From Agrostemma githago (taxonomy: Eukaryota > Streptophyta > Magnoliopsida > Caryophyllales > Caryophyllaceae), in assembly GCA_958450325.1 (NCBI GenBank), contig OY288243.1:36198678-36262677 (forward strand): a stretch of 64,000 nt of DNA, read 5' to 3'. This document shows positions 52,530 through 62,847 of the stretch, one piece after another. The translations under genes and the position numbers were made by a program. Every line of letters starts with the position of its first letter. The first letter of the stretch is position 1. The notes under the pieces are model-generated. The model made no database searches, was not told the DNA's origin, and saw only the letters and a list, made by a program, of their open reading frames with translations.

Positions 52530-54177
52530 TATCAGTCAAACTAGACTTCCAAGTAACCAACAACGCAGCCGAATACGAAGCCTGCCTAATAGGGCAAAAA
52601 GTCGCCGTAACACTAGGGATCAAAAACCTTAGGGTCCACGGGGATTCATACTTAGTAGTCAACCAAGCCACAAGCATTTGGAAGGTCTATAGCGAAAGCC
52701 TAGCTCCAAACCAAACCGAAATCGAGACAATATCTCAAGAGTTCACCGAAATCGACTTCATACACATACCTCGTGAGAAAAACCAATTCGCTGACGCCCT
52801 ATCCAAGCTAGCCCCACTAATAAACATACCCGACAACCTTTTTTCTATGCCTATCTGCGTAGAGAGAAGTGAGCAACCCGCGTACATCCACAACATAGAA
52901 ACCGATCACATCCCCGACGAACCCTGGTACAAAGCGATCCTAGACTTCAAAACCAACAGATCATACCCACGTAACACAAACACCAAAAACAAACATGCCT
53001 TAAGAATACAAGCCGCCCACTACGTCTTAAACCAAGGGTTACTATACGAACGAACCCCACAAGGAGTACTACTTAGATGCATAACCAAAACCCAATCTGA
53101 AAAAGTCATGGAAGAAGTACATGACGGAGAATGCGGACCCCACATGAGCGCACACCTATTAGCCCAAAAAATAATAAGATTAGGCTATTACTGGATCACC
53201 CTAGAGGCAGACTGCCGGCATCATGTCCGTCACTGTCACAATTGTCAAATATTCGCCAATATCCAACACCTACCACCATACCCACTCCACACCACAACAA
53301 CACCCTGGCCCTTCTCTACCTGAGGACTATAAATCATAGGAAAGGTACACCCATCCGGAACCGGCGGACACTGTTTTATACTAGTGGCCGTCGATTACTT
53401 TAACAAATGGGTAGAAGCAGCCTCTTACACCATACTAACCTCCAAACAAGTAGTCAAATTCCTACAAAACAACATCATCTGCCGCTACGGCATACCACAC
53501 GAAATCATCAGTGACCAGGGGTATCACTTTAGAGCCAACACCCAAAAACTCCTAGACAAATACAAAATCTAACGACACAAATCCTCACCCTACAGGCCTT
53601 AGACAAGCGGGGCTGTGGAAGCAGCAAACAAAACCATCGTCACAATCCTTAAGAAAATGATAGACAACTATCGGGATTGGCCCAACAAGATACTCTTCGC
53701 ATTATGGGGATACCGAACCTCTAACCAAACTCCCACTGGGGCCACCCTTACTATCTAACCTACGGGTCTGACGCCGTACAACCGATAGAATTAGAAATAC
53801 CCTCGTTAAGGATACTAGCCGAAAGCGGCATTCCCGAAGAAGAGTGGAACCAAAAGCATTACGATGAGCTAGTACTCCTAGATTAGCGTAGGATACACGC
53901 ACTCACCAACGTGCAAGCCTACCAACAAAGAATACAACGAGCCTTTAACAAACGAGTCAAATTTCAAAACATACATGAGGGAGACTTAGTAGTCAAATCC
54001 ATTAGAGCATCCCTTCCCCTCGACCCTAGAGGGAAATTTAAACCAAATTGGGCGGGCCCCTACCTCGTCAAGAAGATACTCATGGGGAGGGGGGGTGCTG
54101 TGATCCTTACCGACCTAGAGGGTCATGAATTCTCGACCCCAACCAACTTGGACCAACGTAAACGATACTATCCTTAA
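52530..54177 (+). pseudogene. Tat-4 RNase H (C-terminal part) and integrase
   Basis: It opens inside the archaeal-type RNase H (LDFQVTNNAAEYEA near 52540, HGDSYLVVNQATS, KNQFADALSKLAP). It continues through LFSMPICVERSEQPAY into the integrase zinc domain (CRHHVRHCHNCQ, about 53215-53250) and the catalytic core in pieces: DYFNKWVEA, IISDQGYHF, then NKTI. It ends KRYYP at 54177. Stops near 53320, 53570 and 53600 and a frameshift near 53700 break it. This copy keeps the Glu of AEYEA that Tat-3 has lost. Confidence 0.9.
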
Positions 54178-54819
54178 CCTCCTAAAACAACCTCATCCTG
54201 GTCTCTAAACTAGGGTGAAAACCCATGGAAAACGCTTAAAACAATTCGCATCAATAATTGGCATAACGAGTCTAAAGCAAAATCAGTCACATCTATTATG
54301 AACTACGAGCATGGTTTGATTTCGTCTAAACGCGGATACGTAGGCAACCCTTCCGATGGTACAACCAACAAAAATAACAAAATCAATTACTCGATTCACA
54401 TGCAAATCGAAACCCCCTATGTCCCGATTAACGAGTGATTTCAATGATGAAGCACAAACGACGAGCCAAGGACGAGGTGAAAACCCGAAAGGCTCCCCGG
54501 GCAAAATGAAGAAACGAGTTGCGAGCCGTCGTAAACAAAAAGAAAAAGACGAGCCGAGGACGGAGTGAAAACCCGAAAGGGCGCTCCGGGCAAAATGAAG
54601 AATCGAGTTGCTAGCCGTAAAAAAAAGAGCAAAAAAAGGTGAGCCGATGACGGAGTGAAAACCCGAAAGGGCGCTCCGGCTGGCCTCTACCAGTCCAACT
54701 TTTCCTTTCCCTTGCCATTCGGGTGCGCTTGCTCGGGTCTCTCACCATCGACCCTCTGAACACAAGCTTCCACCACCCTAGCCAAAGGCGAGTCAGCCAA
54801 TCCCACTTTCCCTCCTCAC
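54178..54819. repeat. Tandem repeats between pol and gene A of Tat-4
   Basis: Mirror of 40695-41507: ggatacgtaggcaacc (54333-54348), then about three units with gtgaaaacccgaaagggcg and cgagttgcgagccgt (54440-54690). No gene. Confidence 0.8.
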
Positions 54820-55860
54820 TCACATTTTCATATGGGTCTTGTCAGTCTTGACCTGTTTAGATGAACTGACGGCACTAGGATCGGTAACACTGTCTTTAGT
54901 TGAGCGCTTAGTGACGTTAACTTGAGTCGCCTCCTTACCCTTTAGCATCGCGGTTTTCCTAACATTCGACTTGCCTTGTCCTAGCGGATATCCGTAAGCT
55001 CCCCGCCAGGAACAAGTAGGGTTTGACGGTCGGGCACTTTCTATAATGACGGGACGAGAAAACCTCTGTCTCCAAGACATTCCAAACTCCTTGAGAGAAC
55101 TTTTCGTCCATAGAAGAGACTTAGAGGAATCCTTAGTAACCTCTGATACAGTTCGCCTTACACCCATTTGGCGCGTTAACTCACCCGAGTAAATGTAAAC
55201 TTGATCCCTTAAGGACAGTATCTGCATAGTATGAGTCGATGATGAGAACGGAAACCCAACCTGTCCACTGATATGCCACCATGGGATTGTCCACCTAACA
55301 TCGACCCGCCCATTAGCCTGCAAATAGGAATGCCATCCTTCTTCGGTAAAACCGTCGTTCCACGGTTGCGCCATCTTACGACCCGTGAAACCTTTATAGC
55401 TTTGGCCCTTGATGGATCGAGGACGCTCGATCAAACCAAGCCTCTCCTGTAGCCAAACCTGCACAAACCACGAAACAACGTCAAAACTTTCGAACTGGGG
55501 CAAGTTTCGAGAAAGGAAAGTAGTACCCTGACATACTTGCAAAATGATCCTAGAACCCCGAAAGGGAGCACAATGAATCCGCACATGTGCATCGAGACCT
55601 AGGATGAGCTCACCCAGAATAAGAAAAGAGGGTGATCGCCCGTGTTCCATCCCCATTATTACAACATCCAAAACCCAGGGACTACCCCAAACTTCATGCA
55701 CTGACGCGTCCTCGAAAAGATAGTAGCATGCCACTGCAATATTATAAGCTCGTTTACAAGCCAAAGGCGAAATATCACGAGAACCTTTCTGTGAGAATGT
55801 CCTAAAAAGCAACTCTAGGTCAATACCACCTTACCCAAAGAAAACCTTAGCTTCCTCTAG
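54820..55860 (-). pseudogene. Antisense gene A of Tat-4
   Basis: Minus-strand homologue of the Tat-3 gene at 39218-40694, antisense to Tat-4. The 330-residue open frame has FSQKGSRDISPLACKRAYN, AVACYYLFEDAS, GMEHGRSPSFLILGELILGLD, then WLQERLGLIERP, WTIPWWHISGQVGFPF and LRDQVYIYSGELT, ending KTDKTHMKM. The frame reads through a probable intron (minus strand gtatgtcag to gtttgtgcag, about 55540 to 55462), so the ORF length overstates the protein. The N-terminal FWDP exon is missing or diverged upstream (55861-56160 shows only non-coding DNA). Confidence 0.78.
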
Positions 55861-56163
55861 CGAAGGAATGTCCAAAAAATGACGAAATGACGAAAAATTT
55901 CCGTAACCGAGAATGTCCAGCTCAAACTAACGCATTTCAAAAACTCCGAAAAGCATTTTCGTACTCCCATGCAATCCAAACGCATCTCAAACGTCCCAAT
56001 TACTACGAAACCACGAACAAACCAAACTTGAAGTGATTACTTGTCATCTAAGTTAACATTTCAAAAGAAAAAACAAAACGCAATACTAACAAATCAGTCG
56101 AAAACGCTAAAAGTCTAAAATACACAAATTATACAAAACCCGAACACCAGCCAAGTTCACAAA

Positions 56164-57345
56164 CTAGGGAGGGCCCGTAGAGGTTGCGCCTACGGCCAAC
56201 ACATACTCACCCATATCATCATCTAGATCTAAATCATCCAGATTGAAGGTGGGAGACTCGGTACCCTCTATGCCCGACAACATATCTAGGGTAGCTATCT
56301 CGGGTACTCCTCCAACATCCTCGGTAGTGCTCGTAACACGACCCTCAGCCTCAGCCTCAACTCCTCTCTCCGCTTCAGCCCCGAACCTAGCCTCACCCTG
56401 CGCCGAAGTCTCGCCCTGAGTCCGAGCCAACTGCTCCTTAAGCTTGGCAATCTCATTATCCCGAGATTGCACGAGTTGCAGCGGCTTGGCCTCCTCCGCC
56501 TCGAGCTCGGTTACCCGAGTCGCCAGCTGCCTTACCATATCCGGACTATCCTACAAATACAACTATACTTTAGGAAAAGACGCAACTAGCCTAGAAAACC
56601 AACCTTAGGAAACGCATGCTTATCGAGTGAGGCCCCGAAGTATCATGGGAAGAGGCAGCAGCCTCCCTCGACACATAGGCCCAGAGCTGGTGATGGGAGA
56701 CCGCTGATGGGAGACCGACAAAACTTGAAAGACAAAACCGGACAAATAAGTCAAACAAAGCCAAACCCTCAAGAGCCAAGTTCAAGGCAAATCCCGAAGC
56801 TTACCCGGTACACCCGGTCACGCCACTCCATTCCAGCCTCCATCTCCTCAGCGGAACATGGGGGAAGAGGCTCTGTAAAGGTTACCCCAGCCGCATCAAC
56901 CCTGAGCAGTGTCAAGGGGAAGTCTAGTGGCTGAACATCATCAGCCGGATCGGCCAGCTGAAGGGAAAGCGAACCGTTCAAAATACAAGCAAACACTAAA
57001 CTATAGAACAAAGTAAGCAATAAAACAAAGAACTAAGTACTCACCACAAGGCGGTGGCAAGCTAGCCGCTGACAGACGTGAGGCAGATAGGAAGCACCAG
57101 GCACCAATAATGCATCGCCTCCCTCCCCGTCCTTACCCTCGCGAGCCTCTGCGGTGTTCGGTGGTCTAAACATAGTCCGGGGAGGATCAACCGGCACCCT
57201 GAACTCATCATATAAGCACTGACGCACCAACCTCTCGCCCAAATACCACACCGGGCGAAGCAACGCATGAAGGAGGATCCTCCTGTAGCTCCTAGTCCTC
57301 AACTCTACCCCCACATACTCGGGCAAACCCTCATAGTCGGCCCAA
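56164..57345 (-). pseudogene. Antisense plant-mobile-domain gene B of Tat-4, 3' part
   Basis: Minus-strand homologue of 19060-20289. From right to left: an exon with EYVGVELRTRSYRRILL, YLGERLVRQCLYDEF and VPPRTMFRPP-like sequence (57345 to about 57047); an exon LADPADDVQPLDFPLTLLRVD to MEWRDRVYR (about 56965 to 56810); a damaged exon near 56700; and the coiled-coil exon (56553 to 56164: MVRQLATRVTELEAEEAK, KLKEQLARTQGETSAQGEA), ending TSTGPP. GT-AG borders lie where they do in Tat-A and Tat-3. At the codon where Tat-A has TAG (19202) this copy has the Gln codon. The gene is cut at 57345 by the CACTA left end. Confidence 0.8.
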
Positions 57346-58009
57346 CACTACTAAAAACAGAGGAAATTGCGGCGGACGTTTTGCGTCGGACAAATAATCC
57401 GACGCAGATATTTATGTTGCGTCGCATTGCGTCGGGTAATTCGACACTAAAGGTTTTTTTAACTTTAAAAAAAATAACGCGACACACAATCAGACCCCAA
57501 TACCCGACTCCCCCAAACCCCCTCTCTCTAAGGCAATTTTGATAAAGTCGCGTGACCAGCCCCAATCCCACCCACCTCCGGCGAAACTCCGACCTCCGGT
57601 GACTCACAGAACTCCGGCGACCACCACCCGACCCAGCTCCGATGACACACCCCTAACGCAACCCCTAAATTGACCCCCAAAATCAAAACCCTAGGTCTCC
57701 CTCCCATCCCCTTTTCCGGCGACCATCACCCGACCCAGCTCCGGCGACCATCCCCTTTCCGGTTTGTGTTCTTCCTTAACCCTAGCTTTGAGTTGATTGA
57801 TTTAAGTTAATTGGTTTGAGTAAAATGAGTTAATTGATTTAATTGAGTTATAATTGTTAGATTTATGTTTAATTGTAGAGTGGTTATTTATGTTGGGTTA
57901 TTGAAATAGTTAATTGTTAGATTTTGTTGGTTAATTGTTAGAATTGTGGTGGAATGATGTTGTTAGAATTTTGTATTGTGCGTTAATTATGTAGTTGACC
58001 TTAGTAGTA

Positions 58010-58690
58010 GTATAATGGAGGATTACTAGTAGTACAAGTAGAAGATTAGTAGTTGTAGTAGTAGAACTAGAAGATTAGTAGTACTAGAAGATTAGTAGTA
58101 TTAGTAGATTAGTTGTAGTAGATTAGTAGTGGTAGTATTAGTAGTAGATTAGGAGTATTAGTAGTAGTAGATTACTAGTATCAGTATTAGTATTAGATTA
58201 GTAATATTAGTAGTAGTATTCGTAGTACTAATCTACTACTACTACTACTAATTTTCTACTTCTACTACTACTACTAAGTAATCTACTACTACTACTACTA
58301 CTACTACTTTTCTACTTCTACTACTAATAATACTACTACTAATCCACTACAACTAATCTACTAATACTACTACTTTTACTAATGTACTACTAATCTTCTA
58401 TTACTACTACTACTACTACTACTAATTTTCTACTTCTATTATTACTACTAATTAATCTTCTACTACTACTACTACTTCTACTAATTTTCTACTTCTACTA
58501 CTACTAATCTACTACTACTACTACTAATTTTCTACTTCTACTTCTACTACTTTCTACTTATACTACTACATACTAATCTACTACTACTACTACTAATTTT
58601 CAACTACTAGATACTATTCTACTGCTACTACTAGTACTACTACTAGTTTTCTACTACTACATATTAATCTACTACTACTGTTACATAAAC
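58010..58690. repeat. TAG-rich then CTA-rich triplet tract (inverted halves)
   Basis: About 58010-58225 is dominated by tagtag and ttagtagt on the plus strand. From about 58226 to 58690 it switches to ctactacta, interrupted by ttttctacttcta. The two halves are reverse complements in composition and could fold back on each other. No coding signal. Confidence 0.9.
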
Positions 58691-58961
58691 AATACTACAA
58701 AAAGGGTAATTCTTTGTTGTTTTTTAAATTTCAGTAGTTAGTGGTGGTAATAACAGTAAGTATTAATGTTTTTGATGAGTGTGTTAAGATATGATTGTAG
58801 GTGTTTTCTGTTTCTGTTATGTATTGTGCATAAAGACTGTTCGATATCTACTCAGACCCATCTAGTACCCGTTCAAGAGTTACTCATTAGGAGTAATTCT
58901 TGGACAGTCCCCGTTTTGGGACTGTTCTTGTACTTTTCATGTCACTTAGGTGGTAAACATG

Positions 58962-59133
58962 AAATTGTGTTGTGTTGGTAAGAGGAAAATTTGGTGACAA
59001 TTTCCTCAATGTTCTTCGACTACATATGCGGAGTTTTCACATAGCTTTGTGCATTTGAAGAACTGAGGTGAATTGTTGCCGAATTTTTCTCTTACCGACA
59101 TAACACAATTTCGTGTTTATCAATGACATGGAA
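58962..59133. repeat. Imperfect inverted repeat, arms of about 70-80 nt
   Basis: The left arm (aaattgtgttgtgttggtaa ... gttcttcga) pairs with the right arm around 59050-59133 (reverse complement aaattgtgttatgtcggtaa ... gttcttcaa). Scattered mismatches and a short loop near 59030-59045 (atgcggagttttcacatagc) remain. If transcribed it would fold into a long hairpin. Confidence 0.75.
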
Positions 59134-59287
59134 CGTACAAGAACGGGTTTAGGTTGGAGTGATAAGGTCCCCGGTGATGAATCGTTTCAAAATTGATGGT
59201 TGTGAGAGTTCGAACTGATGGAAAAAGCCGTCGTTTTTCTTCAATGTGCATTTCCCCTGTTCGTGTACCCTGCTTCAAATTATATGT

Positions 59288-59880
59288 CACTACTACAAAA
59301 AGTGTCAAAGAGACCAGTTAAAAATGGCATAAGAAATCAGTTAACAACCGGTCTCCATCTCACCGCTGTCTTAAGTCTAAGAAACCGGTTGAATAATGTG
59401 GTCTCATTAGTGAAGTTAAGAGACTTAATATTGCCTAGAAATGGTCTCTTTGCTATATACGTAAAAGACCGGAGGTTAGTTATAACCGGTCTCTTTGAGT
59501 TGTCTAAGAGACTAGTTTTACAAAGAAAATGGTCTCTTTGAGGATGGCTAGGCGACCAGCATTGAAAAAAAGTGGTCTCTTTGAGTTGTACTCCCTCCTA
59601 GTTGTTTATATTTTCCCTCTTTTTTTTGGCACAAAAATTAAGAAGAGAATAAAGAATTGATTAAAGTAAGAAAATGTGGAATATAAAGTAGAAATATGGT
59701 GGGGTTTATGAGTAAATGAAAGAATAAAATATTGAAGGAAGAATAAAAAATTGATTAAAGTACAACCCAAAAATGGAAAGAGGGAAGATTGCTGAACTAG
59801 TGCCAAAAAGGAAAGAGGGAAGATAAAAAAAACTAGGAGGGAGTATTAAAAGACCGGTTTGCAAAGGAACCAATCTCTTA
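59288..59880 (+). mobile_element. Second CACTA-like left end with gagaccGGTT repeats (CACTA-2)
   Basis: It starts CACTACTACAAAAAGTG at 59288. Subterminal copies of (a)gagaccgg(t)t and its inverse aaccggtctc recur every 30-50 bp to about 59880 (for example 59351, 59490, 59858), as in plant CACTA termini. It is interrupted by a MITE at 59591-59843. The right end is not identified. Confidence 0.7.
59591..59843. mobile_element. Stowaway-like MITE (253 bp), TA duplication
   Basis: Terminal inverted repeats CTCCCTCCTAGTTG... and ...AACTAGGAGGGAG extend about 14 bp perfectly and further with mismatches. TA lies on both sides (59589-59590 and 59844-59845). The AT-rich interior has no ORF. The CTCCCTC terminus and TA target are the Stowaway signature. 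It lies inside CACTA-2. Confidence 0.92.
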
Positions 59881-60150
59881 CAATAATTACTTTTCATTCA
59901 CATGAGCACACTATCAAAATGTTTATTATTCAATTCCAAGATAATTTATATCATATATAAACGTGCGAACAATAATATACCATCGTATATATTAAAAGAA
60001 AAAGTACACGGTAGTAATAATAAAAAGCCGTTTTCATATATATGAAATTTAAATTACAAATGTTCATGCTAATGCTAATATAATCGATGTTTTTAAAAAA
60101 CCAACAAACAAACACAAGGTTGCACCCAAAGAAAAGCAAATACTGCTTCC
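59881..60150. other. AT-rich unassigned stretch
   Basis: About 270 bp, AT-rich, with no ORF, repeat or terminus I can identify. The border with Athila-5 near 60150 is approximate. Confidence 0.5.
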
Positions 60151-60589
60151 CTCTAAAAGCGGTGAAAGAAGCACCGGCTTAGGACTCGAGGCAAGTGACA
60201 ACGTTCCCAAGCTAGCAATACAAACCAAGGTGAACTAAACCCTAATAGTATGACGATAAAGCAACAAAAACGTTGGTAACTTACCTAGGTCCTCCTAACT
60301 TTCTAAAAACGTACTACCGGACGATCAGCGGAGTGGGAAGTGAAGAACCACGGTGTTAGTCGACACTGTAGGTAAGTGAGACCCCGCCCCCTTCAGCGTG
60401 AGCCAAGAGGGTCGTCCCATGTCTAAAACCGCCTAACTAGTCCAAGTAAAAAGATGGAAATATGCAAAATGAGGAAAGACCGACTAATGCCGCTATCATC
60501 CTTCGTAGGGACTCGGTCCTTTGGTAGGCTCTTCATGGCAAAAGTCGAAAAAAGGCTTATTTTGAGAGGTAGGGGTTATTTTTGTGAAT

Positions 60590-60790
60590 CGAGTTTTCTT
60601 TTGGCATTTTCTCTTTTCTTTTGCATTTTTGCCTTGTTTAGCCATGCCATTCTTTTTCTTCTTTTCTATTTTCTTTTTGGCTTTTGTGCCTTTTCTTTTT
60701 CTTCATTCTTTTCTTTCTTTCATTTTCTTTCTTTTTCTTTTCTTTGCCCTTTTGGCTTGATTTGGCTTTTGGCATTTCTTTGTATGACAA
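60590..60790 (-). repeat. A/G-rich tract of Athila-5 3' region
   Basis: On the minus strand, a long run of aaagaaaag-type sequence. It corresponds in place and composition to 31280-31412 of Athila-2. Confidence 0.75.
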
Positions 60791-61649
60791 GAAAGGGAGA
60801 ATTCAACAAATTGCAACTTATTGTGTGGATATGTGTGGGAGGTAGGTAAATGGGTAAGTCGGGGGTCGCGATCCCTCTTCAAACCCACAAAAAAGGGGAA
60901 AACTTGGACTAGTCGAGCAATCCTAAACACGGTCACCTAAGGGACGAGACTCGGTAACCAAGGCCTTTTCACACCGTGGGTGGTCATAATGGTCAAAATG
61001 CAAATCCCGTAGTAAATCCCTAGTAAGCTAGGTGGACTCAAGGTAAAGGACCAACGAAATCATTGATTTAGGGTCATTCTACTAGACTAAAGTCCAAGAC
61101 TCGATTTATACAACTAGGAAGGGAAAGTAAACACTCGCACACTAGCCTCTAAACCGGGTTTTTGAAAACTGTTTACACACGCGACACACAACAAAACACA
61201 AAACAAAGACACAACGAAAATGAAAGAAAAAGAGACAAAACAAAACAAAACAAAACAAAACAAGGAGAAACAACACATAAACAAAACAAACACCACCCCG
61301 ATCTTCAAACAAGTCTCCAAATCCACCACAATCTTTACAAAGCTCCTCCCAAGCACACATCATCACAAATCTCCTCCAAACTCACAAGAAGCAAAGAGGG
61401 AAAAGGGGATGAAGAGATGTTACCGGAAGTCTTGAAAGCTCACCAAAGCTAACGGCGATTAGGCAACCTATAAGGAAAAAAGGGGGGCAAAACACGCACA
61501 ACAAAACAAAAATACGACATAACGACACAAAAAGGAAAAGACACAAAAGAAATTTTTTTTGATTTTTGTGAAATTTTTCAATTTTTTAGGGTTTTTTGAA
61601 GAATTTTTCGAAAAACTAAGAAAATAAAACTAACGACGATAGAATATCG

Positions 61650-61680
61650 CTCCCCCACACTTAAACCGAGCCATGTCCTC
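61650..61680 (-). promoter_or_regulatory. Conserved GAGGACATG...GTGTGGGGGAG box
   Basis: Minus-strand gaggacatgg, then ctcggttta, then agtgtgggggag. It matches gaggacaatg...gcgtgggggag of Athila-2 (30605-30634). Purine-rich, as a second polypurine tract would be; the role is not established here. Confidence 0.65.
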
Positions 61681-62432
61681 ATGCTCGATCGTAGTGTGCG
61701 GAGAGACAAAAGAAAAAGAAAAGAAACTACGAAAATAAAGCTAAAAATCAAAAATAAAGTGAAGAAAAGGGTAGAAAGTGTCCGGCCGGGGTGTAGTCAA
61801 GTCACCATGGGCCGAGACAAGAAAAGATATGGAAGGGGGAAGAAAAATAAAAAGAAGGAAATAAAAGGAAATGGGAGGGGAGGGCTAGGTGTAATCAAGT
61901 CACCTAGCCCGGATTCCGCCTAAATCCGACTAAATCCAACAAAAGGGGTGAAAAACTTGTAAATTTTGGATTTTGAAATGACTCTCGATGTAGTCACGTC
62001 AGCGAGAGTCGGGAGCAACCATATACCAAGGCCTCGAAGGCTACCATGACCCAAATATAAGGGGAAGGGGAGTAAACAAAGGAAAACAAGCAATAAAAGA
62101 AGGAAAAGAAAGGATAGTTGTCGTACCAATAGGATAGCAACTCACTCGCTCCATCGTCTCCAATGATCAATAAAGGCACTTTGTTTGTCTTCATCATTGC
62201 TATCCCGCTTCGAACTTGATAAAACACATGGTAGAGGTAGTAATGGTGTGAGGGGAGTGGGATTCGATGTGAAACTCGGTGTAAAGGGAAGAGAAATGAG
62301 GTGAGGGTATGTAAATGAAGTGTAATGGTCATATGACATGAGCAAGGATGGGTAGGGAGGTTGGGTGGGGGTATACAATGGTTGGGTGGGCCCAAATGTC
62401 GAAGAAGAGGCCAAAAGAGGAGAAAGGGGACC

Positions 62433-62610
62433 ATCCCGGTAGGGATGGATGGTCCCGGTCGGGAAGACACACTCGTCCCGGTCGGGAAGCCACCTTCCCG
62501 GTCGAGACGTCACTCCAGCAAGCTCCAATTTTTGCACCTCCATCCCGATCGGGACGGCTCCTTCCCGGTCGGGATGGCATATCCTTCCCGGTCGGGAAGC
62601 TCCCTTCCCG
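62433..62610. repeat. Internal dyad cluster, TCCCGG-NN-GGGA type
   Basis: About eight dyads such as ttcccggtcgggaag, catcccgatcgggac and catcccggtagggatgg, near 62433, 62452, 62475, 62495, 62542, 62562, 62585 and 62605. Arms match the promoter-proximal cluster of the solo LTR at 2861-3002. Short ORFs across it on both strands are by-products of the repeat. Confidence 0.9.
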
Positions 62611-62847
62611 CCCAGGATGGGTCTTCTTGACCTCCAAAACCCCAAAAGCTTCACCGAAGCTTCAAAAACCGACTTCCATACTCACGACCCAAGCTCTATC
62701 ATTAACCATTCCTCTCTAGGAATCATCTTCACTTCACACCTATGACAATAAGCTCAAATACACCATCAAATTCCCTCCCTCACATCGCTCATCAACAATA
62801 CAAATAAACAAGAATTCCACAAAGGCTAACAAATCCTAGAAACCAAA

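Larger units (their letters stand above)
49322..57345 (+). mobile_element. Tat-4: internally deleted Tat-lineage retrotransposon
   Basis: Plus orientation: LTR end (49322-49615), PBS, leader, gag (51334-52044), a deletion replacing protease and RT, part of the second RNase H and integrase (52530-54177), tandem repeats, antisense gene A (54820-55860, minus) and antisense gene B (56164-57345, minus). It is cut by a CACTA left end at 57346. The 5' part of the LTR and the whole 3' LTR are missing. Gene order mirrors Tat-3, so the two form a head-to-head pair. Confidence 0.9.
57346..59287 (+). mobile_element. CACTA-like transposon, left end and subterminal region (CACTA-1)
   Basis: It starts CACTACTAAAAACAG at 57346, close to the CACTACTACAAAAA terminus of plant CACTA elements. 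Subterminal inverted GCGTCGGA/TCCGACGC units follow (57384-57440). Then come two ccaccacccgacccagctccg units (57620 and 57728), a triplet tract and a hairpin. No matching right terminus TAGTAGTG is found in the window, so the extent is uncertain. No transposase domain recognised; the short ORF 58766-58981 is not convincing. Confidence 0.6.

Noticed and set aside
58766..58981. Short open frame in the CACTA-like element as a transposase exon
   Set aside because: Only 71 codons, no transposase motif, and partly within non-coding inverted sequence.
62329..62719. Open frames on both strands across the TCCCGG dyads
   Set aside because: Palindromic, GC-rich repeats keep several frames open at once; no domain and no conserved start.
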